The notes below the pieces were generated by a model, which made no database searches, was not told where the DNA came from, and saw only the letters and a list, made by a program, of their open reading frames with translations. A stretch of 64,000 bases of DNA from Sphingobacterium daejeonense (GTDB lineage Bacteria; Bacteroidota; Bacteroidia; Sphingobacteriales; Sphingobacteriaceae). Each line of letters starts with the position of its first letter. Within the stretch, counting starts at the first letter, position 1. Shown here piece after piece: positions 21,554 to 30,369 of the stretch. The translations under genes were made by a program, and so were the position numbers. The stretch spans positions 310,001 to 374,000 of the forward strand of contig NZ_LR590470.1 of the NCBI RefSeq assembly GCF_901472535.1. Reading direction: 5' to 3'.

Positions 21554-23538
21554 ATGCTTAGAAGGTTACTGTTTGTTTTGATATTGTTTAGCCTTGTTCC
21601 TAAACTCTATGCCCAGACTGAAGATGAATTCAGCTCTGCATTGGACTCTGCACGAAATGCTGAAGACAACAAGAAGGATTCCGTAGTGTTTACAGCTAAA
21701 TATGTGCGCTTTACAAATCTCGCAACCATGAAGAAGGGAACCAAAACCTTTCAGATAGATACTTCGCATGTCAATTTTCAATATTACAATAAGCAGAAAC
21801 CTGCCTTGGAATCCTTCCATTCATTTAGGGGCATATGGATTGGCAACCCGTGATTTATTGTTTACTCCCAATAAATCCATTTGGTTTTCAGTCTGGGTAC
21901 CATGCCTTGGAAAGATACCTGGTACATCCCGATTCAATTCTTTATTATAGAGCTCGAGCAAGATATTCGGAACTCTACGCCGTGGGATTTTTCTTCGATG
22001 ACCAGGTATTTCGTGCTAAGCTTGCACAAAATATAAACCCAAACCTGAATATCGGAGCAGAATATCATGCAACCAATACGGATGGTTTTTATAACAACCA
22101 GCAATATAGCGATCGTAAAGGTGCAGTGTTTGCCTGGTACGAATCTCCGAGCAAAAGATATAACCTCCTTTCAAATTTCACTTTCAATACGCTGGATGCT
22201 ACCGAAAATGGATCTGTCAGGAATGATACCCTCTTTAGGGATACCTCAAGTAATACCTCGCCTTCAAGATATCCAGTTCGGTTGGACGGTATTCAATCCA
22301 ATCGCCCTTATAACAAATGGAAAGACCTCGGTTTTTTCTTGAGGCAATCATATTATTTGGGAAGAATTGATACAGTGAGCGGCAAGGTCCGGATGCTGAG
22401 ATTCATCCAACCAATATCTTAGCTCACAATTCTAGCATTCGCCAACAAAAGTTTATCTTTTTCAAGAATCAAGCGGATCTATACAATGCATTTCCATACA
22501 ATAACTTGATTCGCGTAGACGATACCACAAAAATTACTACCATTAGCAATGATTTCACCTATGGTTTTTACCTCCGTGGAAAGAGCTTAAAGAATGAGGC
22601 GAAGGTCGAACTAGGGTTCCAGAATGATCTGATATGGTATGCTGACAGTGTGTTGAGCAAGTTTTATCAAAACAGTATGGTGAAAGGGGCTATTGGATAT
22701 AAGTTCTCTGACCGTGTTGATGTGAATTTCATTGCCAACCAGATTGTCGTTGGTCGTAACATGGGTGATTTCCTTTACGAAGCCCATGCTGATGTTCATC
22801 TGAGCGATGTGTTGGGTAAATTGAGGATTGGTGCCTATTCACAGAACAAGTCGCCAGAAATGATAATTCGAAAATGCCAATCTTGCTTATCATTCCTGGA
22901 AAGAGGAAGACCTAAACTTGGAGAAGATCAAGACTCAAAATCTATCCTTTCAATATGCAAACAATAAAGTTGGGTTCTCAGGGAAACTGGAATATTTCCT
23001 GATCAACAGCTACACCTATTTCAAAGAATTGCCTAATCCAACAAACAATCTGCTTATCAGCAAACAAATCGAACCTGCCCAAGAAGGTAATTTGAATCTG
23101 TTAAAACTAACTGTAGAACAGAATTTCAAGTTCCGCAGGTGGCATTTGGATAATAGAGTGGTTTATCAGAAATCGGATAAAATGGATGTTTTGGCAACCC
23201 CCGAGCTTTATACATGGCACAGTTTATATTATGCCAATATATTGTATAATGTTATGGACTTTAGGATCGGTATGGATGTGAGGTTCAATACTCCATTCCG
23301 TACACCTTCATATTCCATTAACTCTGGACAATTCTACAATGACAACCTTGGCATTGAGTTCTCAACCTACCCAGTTGCCGATGTTTGGTTTACAGGAAAC
23401 ATAGACCGCGTGAATCTTTTTATAAGTTATAACTTCGCCAATCAACATGTTTATCCTCGCGGATATTACTCTGTTAGAAGATATCCAATGACTCCAGCAT
23501 ACCTGAGATTCGGGGTGTCTTGGAAGTTTTATGATTAA
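21554..23538 (+). CDS. Putative outer-membrane porin (Porin_10-like beta-barrel; three or more frameshifts)
   Basis: Signal peptide MLRRLLFVLILFSLVPKLYAQ, a short acidic N-terminal stretch, then many alternating beta-strands (TNTDGFYNNQQYSDRKG, DLGFFLRQSYYLGRID, YGFYLRGKSLKNEAKV, EGNLNLLKLTVEQNF, PRGYYSVRRYPMTPAYLRFGVSWKFYD). About 660 residues when joined over breaks near 21830, 22389 and 22865. The C-terminus carries an aromatic residue next to the end, as in outer-membrane barrels. I place it in the Bacteroidota putative porin family (Porin_10) by overall pattern; transported solute is unknown. Lies in the same direction after punA. Confidence 0.72.
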
Positions 23539-23586
23539 GATAAGATTTGAGATATAAGACGCGCAACTTGATAAATAAGGAGTTTA

Positions 23587-23617
23587 ATGGCTGGTAGAGA
23601 TACCGGCCATTTTTTTG
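23587..23617 (+). terminator. Rho-independent terminator after the porin gene
   Basis: Stem ATGGCTGGTA / TACCGGCCAT (23587-23596 with 23601-23610, one G-U pair), four-base loop, followed by seven T. Confidence 0.88.
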
Positions 23618-23659
23618 TTCAGACTTTTGTTTTGGGGTTAGGGATTTTGTTTCATTTCT

Positions 23660-23870
23660 ATGAGCTTTCATACGGACCTTCCGGATCTTTTTGTTTCCAA
23701 AGCATTGCTTGCCAATTTAGCACCTTGGGTTCTGCATTCTGACCTCTCTGCTGAAAGTCCACTTTCTTCAACCATGGACAAAGTAACTGCCACGAGTGTA
23801 GAAATGGCAGGGCTTCCTTTGGTAAAAGGCGGGAGTTATAAGATTGTTGAGGCTTTAAAGTCCATTATGG
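23660..23870 (+). pseudogene. Fragment of a FAD-dependent oxidoreductase (phytoene-dehydrogenase-like)
   Basis: About 70 residues (FHTDLPDLFVSKALLANLAPWVL, SPLSSTMDKVTATSVEMAG, LPLVKGGSYKIVEALKSI) match the middle of NAD(P)/FAD-dependent oxidoreductases of about 520 residues. The N-terminal Rossmann FAD motif and the C-terminal half are absent on both sides, in every frame. It is therefore a relic, not a frameshifted gene. The family call comes from the VKGGSYKIVEAL pattern and is moderately sure. Confidence 0.6.
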
Positions 23871-23894
23871 GAAATGCGACTCTAATTTTTAAAT

Positions 23895-24562
23895 TACTGA
23901 AGAAAAAGCTTGTAAGGTTGTTGCTTTCTCTACCGCGCTTTCTAAAAAGGTAGAAATAGTTTATGGTAATATGGGGATGGTAACAGAATACATTAATCAG
24001 GACCCTCTTTACTTAAAAACTGCGTTGAGTTATGAGAAGAATTCAATTAAGGCTATTTACTCTGCCATTATTGAGGGTAAGTGTTGTTTTTACGGAACTT
24101 GTGATTATGAGGTGGGTCGGATAACTAGTTAAACCTTAGATGGATATTCCTGTTGCAAATACGAATATAATGCAGAAGGCTATTTAAGCAGGGTAATGTG
24201 TTATTTGGCTGAAATAAATAAAGTGAAACTCGTTTATGCAAACGGAAATATATGCGCAGTTGATTTAAACAGGATTGATGGTGCTACTACCTTTGGGAAT
24301 GATAACTTGAAACTTTTACATGCCTTTTGGTTTTGCAATCACGGACGTGCTGGAAGGAATCATGCATGATGCAGATATTGCGCTTTATGATTCTGGATTT
24401 TTTGGAAAGTTACCTAAAAACAGGTTTTTGAAAATTATAAATTATCCAATGGAGGGAATAAAGGAGGTGAATATTTCTTATAAAGAAGACTTGAATGGAA
24501 AGGTTGTTTTATTTAATAATGGATTTTATGAGAGTGCTCTTGGTTTGGAGTGCAAAGGTTGA
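23895..24562 (+). pseudogene. Decayed gene of unknown function, possibly DUF4595-like
   Basis: One frame reads from about 23895 (KVEIVYGNMGMVTEYINQD, YEKNSIKAIYSAIIEG) to an in-frame TAA at 24130, then goes on in the same frame (YEYNAEGYLSRVMCYLA, KVKLVYANGNICAVDL). After a frame change near 24318 it ends at 24562 (DSGFFGKLPKNRFLKII, VNISYKEDLNGKVVLF). The alternating short strands with YNAEGYLSR resemble secreted DUF4595-type or YD-like repeat proteins of Bacteroidota. No clear start or signal peptide remains. The in-frame stop as well as the shift argues for real decay. Confidence 0.45.
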
Positions 24563-24667
24563 GGTTTAAGATATTCGATTGTAAAGGGGGTAAATAAATG
24601 GATTTTTTTATGGAATTTGTGCATGAAATTATTCATTTATATATAGTCAATCTTTAAACGAATAATT

Positions 24668-25745
24668 ATAAAAAGATTCATTTCAATTCTAGCACTAACA
24701 ATTGGTTTATTTCTATTTTGTTCTATCAATGTCCATTTTCACAGGAAGCTGATAAATTAAGCGAAATAAAATCTTTTGATGATAAGTGGAAGGATTTGAA
24801 AAGTGTTAGTTATGGCTCGAATGTAATCGAGAAGCCGTTTTTTTCTTCTGATACACTCCCAAAAATTGTTAAAGTAGAAATTTTATTTGGACCTAAAAAA
24901 GAGGTCGTAGCTTCAAAAAATTATTTGAATAATGAAGAGTTTGAAGCCACAAATCTCTAGAATTCAGAAAAAACTTATGGTCTTATCCGGATAACAAATA
25001 TTATGAATATTCTAAGAATTATCCACATCACCCAATATTTAGTCAAGGAAGATTAATAGATTCAATAACTTATTACTTAGATAAAGATCTTTCAGGGATT
25101 CAAATTACACGATACAATCATTGATGGTTTGGAGTGTGTTTATTTTAAGTTTAATGATCATGACAAGGATGGTATGTATAGGGTACTATTCTTCAGGAAT
25201 TTAAGATTCTTATTCTGAAATACAATTTAACAATGTTGTGAAAGATAAATTAGATTTTGATTTTGCTAATTTTTCATTACCATCAGATGCCATTCCCGCT
25301 GTTGAGGATACGACGAAATTGTTAGGCAAGGGTGATGATAATACTATTTAGAATGCTAAAGAACTGAATGGGAAAGATCATTTTTCTAAAGATTTTAAGG
25401 TTAAAATAACCTTGCTTTTCCTAACTATTATGGATTGTCCAGCAAATGAGATTTCCATTAAATTGCTGAATAAATTGAAAGAGAAATATACTGCTGAAGA
25501 AATCCAATTGAACGGCGTCTTTTCAGAAAGTCCGAAAAGATTTGAAAGTTAAATTTAATTTTAAAATATAGACTTTTCTATTATAGGAAATGGAAGGCCA
25601 ATTGAGAAATTGTACCATGCTAAGGGTTCTCCTATTTTTTGCCTGATTGATAAGGATGGGAAAATCTACTTCGGTCAGTTTGGATATAATGACAAGTTGC
25701 AGGAAGGATTAATCAGGAATATTGCGGAGATGACAATTCAATAGT
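24668..25745 (+). pseudogene. Decayed lipoprotein with C-terminal thioredoxin-like (TlpA/AhpC) domain
   Basis: A signal-peptide-like stretch without a usable ATG (IKRFISILALTIGLFLFCS) is followed, over several frame changes, by coding-like segments (KWKDLKSVSYGSNVIEKPFF, FRKNLWSYPDNKYYEYS, VKDKLDFDFANFSLPSD), then a thioredoxin-fold part: KELNGKDHFSKDFKVKITLL, a MDCPANE segment in place of the usual WCxPC, and KGSPIFCLIDKDGKIYFGQF with the cis-Pro. In-frame TAG at about 25350. With both stops and shifts, and no start codon, this is a pseudogene; the active-site cysteine pair is also missing one Cys. Confidence 0.5.
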
Positions 25746-25942
25746 TATGAATAAGTGATTGATTAATTTAAACGATAAATTATAATCCAAATGTCATAAA
25801 CTTACGATTGTTTATAATCATTCTAAATAATATATATCTTTACTACCAAAGAAAAAGCAGTTTCAATTATACAGAAGTCCTGTTTACCCGCATGAAGATA
25901 GGCGTGCGGGTAATGCAGGCACAATATTAAGATTGCCGGTAT

Positions 25943-26266
25943 ATGAATAAATGTAGCCTAAAAATTCTTTCTAAAAATGACTTAGGTTTCATAAGTATGC
26001 CTGAGGATCAAAATATCATCCACCTTTGTTTCAACAATATTCTTATAAATTTCAGCAAAGAAGATTTTTTCACTTTTAGGAGGATTGTAAAAGATATATT
26101 TAAAGAAAATGAACCCATCCCATTTCCCGATGGCAGAGAGCGAATTCTTCTTAACAGTCCATATCAGGGGATAAATTTTTCCTTCAACCAATTTGAAATG
26201 GGAGAATTGGTCAGGTCTTTAGATGAAGCATATTATATGGAGAGAATCTATTCATATCTTCAATAG
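25943..26266 (+). CDS. Small protein of unknown function, 107 residues
   Basis: Intact ORF from ATG at 25943. Soluble, no signal peptide or membrane segment. Conserved-looking features are HLCFNNILINFSKEDFFTFRR and a C-terminal MGELVRSLDEAYYMERIYSYL helix. The shape resembles short Bacteroidota proteins annotated as DUF6686-type, but I am not sure. It lies alone between the decayed tract and the tRNA genes, with normal codon use. Confidence 0.55.
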   Translation: MNKCSLKILSKNDLGFISMPEDQNIIHLCFNNILINFSKEDFFTFRRIVKDIFKENEPIPFPDGRERILLNSPYQGINFSFNQFEMGELVRSLDEAYYMERIYSYLQ

Positions 26267-26396
26267 AACCAATTTATAGACTTGACAATTATATTTTTCA
26301 GCTTTGATAAATCCACTTTATTCACATAGTTGTAAAATTAAATATTTGGCTTTGAATTGTTTGCTGAAGATCATTCAAAAAATATCTATAAAATAT

Positions 26397-26426
26397 TTTG
26401 TAAATCAGAATTAACCCCTATATTTG
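26397..26426 (+). promoter_or_regulatory. Promoter of the tRNA-Val pair
   Basis: Exact consensus: TTTG at 26397-26400, an 18-base spacer and TATATTTG at 26419-26426. Transcription would begin near 26433, 13 bases before the first tRNA. It is the cleanest Bacteroidota-type promoter in the window. Confidence 0.82.
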
Positions 26427-26445
26427 CACACCGCAACAGCGAAAA

Positions 26446-26523
26446 GGAGAATTAGCTCAGCTGGTTCAGAGCATCTGCCTTACAAGCAGAGGGTCACTGG
26501 TTCGAATCCAGTATTCTCCACCA
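26446..26523 (+). tRNA. tRNA-Val (anticodon TAC)
   Basis: Full cloverleaf: acceptor GGAGAAT / ATTCTCC, D-arm GCTC...GAGC, anticodon arm TCTGC-CTTACAA-GCAGA with anticodon TAC, T-arm CTGG-TTCGAAT-CCAG, discriminator A, and an encoded CCA (26521-26523). Confidence 0.96.
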
Positions 26524-26534
26524 AAAATAAAAAA

Positions 26535-26609
26535 GGAGGCTTAGCTCAGCTGGTTCAGAGCATCTGCCTTACAAGCAGAGGGTCACTGGTTCGAATCCAG
26601 TAGCCTCCA
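26535..26609 (+). tRNA. tRNA-Val (anticodon TAC), second copy
   Basis: Same body and anticodon as the copy 11 bases upstream. Only the acceptor stem differs: GGAGGCT / AGCCTCC, with both sides changed so that pairing is kept. Discriminator A; CCA is not encoded. Co-transcribed with the first copy. Confidence 0.96.
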
Positions 26610-26619
26610 CTACCGAAAG

Positions 26620-26647
26620 AAAAGCATCAAGAAATTGGTGCTTTTTT
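26620..26647 (+). terminator. Rho-independent terminator after the tRNA-Val pair
   Basis: Stem AAAAGCATC / GGTGCTTTT (26620-26628 with 26637-26645, one G-U pair), eight-base loop, followed by T. Confidence 0.8.
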
Positions 26648-26702
26648 ATTTTTGGTAAAATCTCATTTTCGCCCAAGTTTGGGGTCCGTTTCAAAGCAAT
26701 GT

Positions 26703-26960
26703 ATGTTATACTCATTATATTCCTCCAAAATGGACCATTATTATATCGGTTTTACCAAAGACATCACAAACAGGTTACGAAGACACAATACCAAAAACAA
26801 AGGTGTTACAAATAAAGCCGAGGATTGGGAAATTGTGTATAGAGAATATTTCGATGATAAGTTAGATGCTATGTAAAGAGAAAAAGAAATTAAGAGTTGG
26901 AAAAGCAGGGGCTTAATCGAGAAATTAATTGCCTTAGCTAGTTCAGGTAAATTCTACTAA
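26703..26960 (+). pseudogene. GIY-YIG endonuclease-like ORF with an in-frame stop
   Basis: A single-domain GIY-YIG protein of the short URI type: LYSLYSSKMDHYYIGFTKD (the GIY...YIG pair reads LYS...YIG), TNRLRRHNTKNKG (Arg and His), WEIVYREYF, then DAM, an in-frame TAA at 26874-26876, and REKEIKSWKSRGLIEKLIALA to TAA at 26958-26960. The stop replaces the usual Lys in the AMKREKEIK motif, and the start is short of the normal YVYILYS opening. The ORF lies between an intact tRNA-Val and a relic of a tRNA-Val 3' end, so it is probably the cargo of a small insertion at that tRNA. Confidence 0.78.
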
Positions 26961-26971
26961 AAGTCGGAAGT

Positions 26972-26999
26972 GGTCAATGTTCGAAACCAGTAGCATCAA
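26972..26999 (+). repeat. Relic of a tRNA-Val 3' end (imperfect direct repeat of 26582-26609)
   Basis: The sequence GGTCAATG-TTCGAA then ACCAGTAGC-TC matches the T-arm and 3' acceptor strand of the tRNA-Val at 26535-26609 with one deletion and about five mismatches over 28 bases. It directly follows the GIY-YIG ORF, and the two repeats are about 390 bases apart. Confidence 0.65.
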
Positions 27000-27032
27000 A
27001 TTTCCTTGGAAAGCAATATTTTGTTAGGATTA

Positions 27033-27056
27033 AAGGTTGGTGAGGACACCAACCTT
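27033..27056 (-). terminator. Hairpin after the DUF1080 gene
   Basis: Perfect ten-base stem AAGGTTGGTG / CACCAACCTT with a four-base loop, 14 bases beyond the stop of the minus-strand DUF1080 gene. Only a short U-run follows, so termination may be weak. Confidence 0.5.
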
Positions 27057-27069
27057 GGCAAAGTCCTCT

Positions 27070-27786
27070 CTACAATTCTTTGATTGCAATATTCCTGAAA
27101 CTAACAGAGTCTGTATGGTTTTGGAAGGCAATTTTTCCTTTAGGGTATGTTCCAAAGTCGGGGTAATTCTTCATATTGCTGTTTGCGATTTTTTGTTTGA
27201 AAGCCGATGTGTTGATACTGTCCTGAAAGGTTATTTTATCGTTGAGCCAGAATGTTACCTGTCCGCCTTGCTGTTTTATCTTGCCTTTGTTCCACTCGCC
27301 GTAAGGGTTTGGGTATGAATTTGAGCCGATGCATTCTACCGAGTACAAGCATCCTGCCCAATGGGTTGAATCAACTTGGTGCCTTGGTTCTGCATTGGCA
27401 TTGTCGAGAAGTTGCATTTCTAGCCCTGTTGCAAATGTCGCCGCATAAGTGCTGTCTTCTTTAACATTGATAAATACACCGCTATTGCCTCCTTTTTTTA
27501 CTTTCCATTCAAAGTCAAGTTCGAAATTTTCATATTCTTTGTCACTTATCAAGTCTCCAAATTCTCCTTTACCTTTAGGGTCACAGATCAACTCGCCATT
27601 TTCGACTTTCCATTTGGACTCTAGAATGCCTCTGTTGTACACATGCCAGCCATCCAGATCTTTGCCATTGTAAAAAGTAGTAGAGTCATTGGAGGTTTCC
27701 GTGCTTTTATTCGTGTTGGGTTGGTTGCAGGAAGCAATTCCCAATGATAGTGAAATTGCATAGATTGAAAGGTTCTTGATTGACAT
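27070..27786 (-). CDS. DUF1080 (3-keto-disaccharide hydrolase-like) lipoprotein
   Basis: Intact, 238 residues. Signal MSIKNLSIYAISLSLGIAS with lipobox ending ASC, then a concanavalin-like jelly roll of the DUF1080 family: FYNGKDLDGWHVYN, WKVENGELICDPKGKG, GDLISDKEYENFELDFEWK, GGNSGVFI, TGLEMQLLDN, WNKGKIKQQGGQVTFWLN, IAFQNHTDSVSFRNI. Members have been shown to hydrolyse 3-keto-glycosides made by dehydrogenases. The substrate here is unknown. Monocistronic on the minus strand; the FMN reductase gene starts upstream in the same direction after a 120-base gap. Confidence 0.9.
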   Translation of the reverse strand: MSIKNLSIYAISLSLGIASCNQPNTNKSTETSNDSTTFYNGKDLDGWHVYNRGILESKWKVENGELICDPKGKGEFGDLISDKEYENFELDFEWKVKKGGNSGVFINVKEDSTYAATFATGLEMQLLDNANAEPRHQVDSTHWAGCLYSVECIGSNSYPNPYGEWNKGKIKQQGGQVTFWLNDKITFQDSINTSAFKQKIANSNMKNYPDFGTYPKGKIAFQNHTDSVSFRNIAIKEL

Positions 27787-27910
27787 GCTGATTGATTTTT
27801 ATGTTATAAAATTAAATGTAGAAATAAAAATCAATAATATCTGGGTACGAACCTCAGTTATGGGATGTATAAAGAAATTATGACAAACGATGTGGTAGAA
27901 TTGAATTATT

Positions 27911-28432
27911 CTAATACCTTGCTATCTCATCTATTTGTTCCAGGATGAATTTTAATGAAAGGGGGTCGTGAAATTCCTCCTCTGTATTCAATTCAGTTTG
28001 GATCAGTGGGATATGTATTTTTAGGGGCAGCACATGCATTCTCAGGTAATTGCACACTCCTGTGAAGTGGTCTACACCGCGAACATTTCCATATTTCCCG
28101 GTTGCTACTCCCACTAATGCTGCTTTTTTATGGTAGAATGATGCTGGAAATGCGCAAGCATCAATAAAGACTTTTAGGACTCCGGGATAGCTGCCATTAT
28201 ATTCGGGTATGATAAAGACAAAAACTTTGGCCGCGGATACTTTTTCTTGGATCTCGGCGAATGCTTCACTACGTTTTCCATAAAGGTCTGTTACAATAAT
28301 ATCAGAAGGAAGATCTTCGAGGGAAGAATTTCAAATTCTTCACCACGTTTCATCAATTCTTTTTGATAGAATTTAGCAACTTTTAGGGAGTTTGAGTGTT
28401 TTTCTGTTTGTGCCTGAGATAATTAAATTCAT
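27911..28432 (-). CDS. NADPH-dependent FMN reductase family flavoprotein (two frameshifts)
   Basis: Flavodoxin-fold reductase of about 174 residues when joined over breaks near 28400 and 28335. ATG at 28430-28432 opens MNLIISGTNRK (flavin phosphate loop), then KFYQKELMKRGEEFEIL, LEDLPSDIIVTDLYGKR, VFIIPEYNGSYPGVLKVFID (the conserved PEYNGS flavin motif), KKAALVGVATGKYGNVRG, ending LEQIDEIARY. Family members reduce FMN, quinones or azo dyes with NAD(P)H. Specific role unknown. Confidence 0.85.
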
Positions 28433-28648
28433 TGTTTGTTGTTACTTGTGAAAAGCAATAGTGTTCGGTATAAATACCTAAATCTATTTTTCGTATCTTA
28501 GCATCCTGAGTTGGCAGAATGTGTTTCGCTTCAAAATTAACAAATTTAACATCATTTAAGTGTCTAATATCAATAAGGTGTGTTAATTTGCATGTCGAAG
28601 CGGAGTAATGCCAATTTGAATTATTTTCAAAAAATTTGAGGAATCACA

Positions 28649-29446
28649 ATGGGAAAGATTATTGCCATAGCCAATCAAAAAGGAGGAGTTGGTAAGACAA
28701 CCACCTCCATCAATCTTGCTGCGAGTTTAGCTGTGTTAGAGTATAAGACCTTGTTGGTGGACGCGGATCCGCAAGCAAACTCAACATCTGGTATTGGATT
28801 TGATCCTCGAGCAATCAAAGCGAGCATTTACGAGTGCTTAGTAAATGACGTAACAGCCAAAGAAGCTATACAACAGACAGATACTCCGAATCTTGATTTA
28901 TTGCCAGCGCATATCGACTTAGTTGGTGCTGAGATTGAGATGATCAACTTGGATGAGCGTGAATATAAAATGAAACGTCTTTTGGACGAAGTTAAGGATG
29001 ACTATGATTTTATCATCATTGACTGTTCTCCTTCCTTGGGTCTTATTACAATCAATGCTCTTACAGCGTCGGATTCAGTTATAATTCCTGTTCAATGTGA
29101 GTATTTTGCATTGGAAGGATTGGGTAAATTGTTGAATACCATAAAAATTGTTCAAAACAGGTTGAACACTGAGTTAGAGATTGAGGGGATTTTGTTGACG
29201 ATGTATGATGTACGTTTGAGGTTATCGAATCAAGTTGTGGAAGAGGTACGCACTCACTTCAATGATTTAGTTTTTGACACAATTATTCAGCGTAATACAC
29301 GTTTAAGTGAAGCTCCAAGTTTTGGAATCTCAGTGATTATGCATGATGCTTCATGTAAAGGTGCGATCAATTATTTGAATTTAGCACGTGAGATTCTACA
29401 AAAGAATGGATTATTAAAAGAGAATAAGCAAACTGTAACAGTATAG
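28649..29446 (+). CDS. parA: Chromosome partitioning ATPase ParA (Soj)
   Basis: Intact, 265 residues. Deviant Walker A KGGVGKTTTSINLA at the N-terminus, DADPQANST, IIIDCSPSLGLITINAL (Walker B) and the C-terminal RNTRLSEAPSFG. ParA drives separation of chromosome origins with ParB bound at parS. The parB start follows one base after the parA stop, so they are co-transcribed. No perfect parS was found nearby. Confidence 0.97.
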   Translation: MGKIIAIANQKGGVGKTTTSINLAASLAVLEYKTLLVDADPQANSTSGIGFDPRAIKASIYECLVNDVTAKEAIQQTDTPNLDLLPAHIDLVGAEIEMINLDEREYKMKRLLDEVKDDYDFIIIDCSPSLGLITINALTASDSVIIPVQCEYFALEGLGKLLNTIKIVQNRLNTELEIEGILLTMYDVRLRLSNQVVEEVRTHFNDLVFDTIIQRNTRLSEAPSFGISVIMHDASCKGAINYLNLAREILQKNGLLKENKQTVTV

Positions 29447-29447
29447 T

Positions 29448-30369
29448 ATGGCAGCACAACAGCGGAAAACAGGATTAGGTAGAGGTTTGGGGGCATTGCT
29501 TCAGCAAGAAGCAGTTGAAAGTCCTAAGAAACAGACTGCTGAAACTCCTGCAAGTAAAACACCGAGCTCTCCTGCCGGTAGCATAAACTTCATAAAAGTA
29601 GATCAAATATCGATAAACCCATTTCAGCCACGTACAGATTTTGACGAAACTGCCTTGCGCGAATTATCAGAATCCATTGAAGTTTCAGGGTTTAATACAG
29701 CCTATCACTGTGCGTCAAGTTGGTAAAAATGAATATCAATTGATTAGTGGTGAGAGAAGGTTAAGGGCGTCTAAACTAGCTGGTATTACTGAAATTCCTG
29801 CATATGTTCGTACAGCGAACGACCAACAGATGTTAGAAATGGCATTGATCGAGAATATTCAGCGTGAAAACCTGAATGCTATTGAAATTGCACTTAGTTT
29901 CCAACGGATGATTGAAGAGTGCAGTTTGAAGCAGGAGGAATTGGGAGATCGTGTTAGTAAAAACCGTTCTACGGTAACCAACTATTTACGTTTATTAAAA
30001 CTCCCACCTGTCATTCAGGCGGCTATTCGTGATGGGGATCTTTCCATGGGTCATGCTAGAGCATTGATTAATGTTGGTGAGATCGAGAAGCAATTGTTTA
30101 TTTTCAAGGAAATCGTTGAGAAGGGCTTGTCTGTTCGAAAGGCAGAGCAGTTGGTTCGTGAGGTGCAACAAGCGAAAGATAAAAAACAAAAGGGCAAGAA
30201 GGAGGCTGCACTTAATTTTCAATATCAAAAGATTGAAGATGATTTGGCTTCAAAATTTGCCACTCGCGTTAAATTGAACGTGAAATCTACTAAAGGAAAG
30301 GGAGCGATTGAGATTCCTTTCAACTCGGAAGATGATCTGAGCCGAATTTTAGAGTTGCTAGACTGGTAA
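29448..30369 (+). CDS. parB: Chromosome partitioning protein ParB (one frameshift)
   Basis: About 306 residues. N-terminal GLGRGLGALL, CTP-binding ParB/Srx domain with INPFQPRTDF, ISGERRLRASK and ALIENIQREN(L), then the HTH region (LGDRVSKNRSTVTNYLRLLKLP, GHARALI) and a C-terminal dimer domain. The frame breaks near 29690 within GLIQPITVRQ and resumes immediately. The TAA stop overlaps the ATG of the next gene (shared A at 30369). Confidence 0.95.

Noticed and set aside
27037-27673. Several plus-strand open frames opposite the DUF1080 gene
   Set aside because: They have no domain pattern, while the minus strand encodes an intact lipoprotein with full family motifs.
28433-28648. Possible parS site upstream of parA
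   Set aside because: The fragment TGTTTCGCTTCAAAA resembles half of the TGTTTCACGTGAAACA consensus but the other half does not pair; no full palindrome was found by reading the window.
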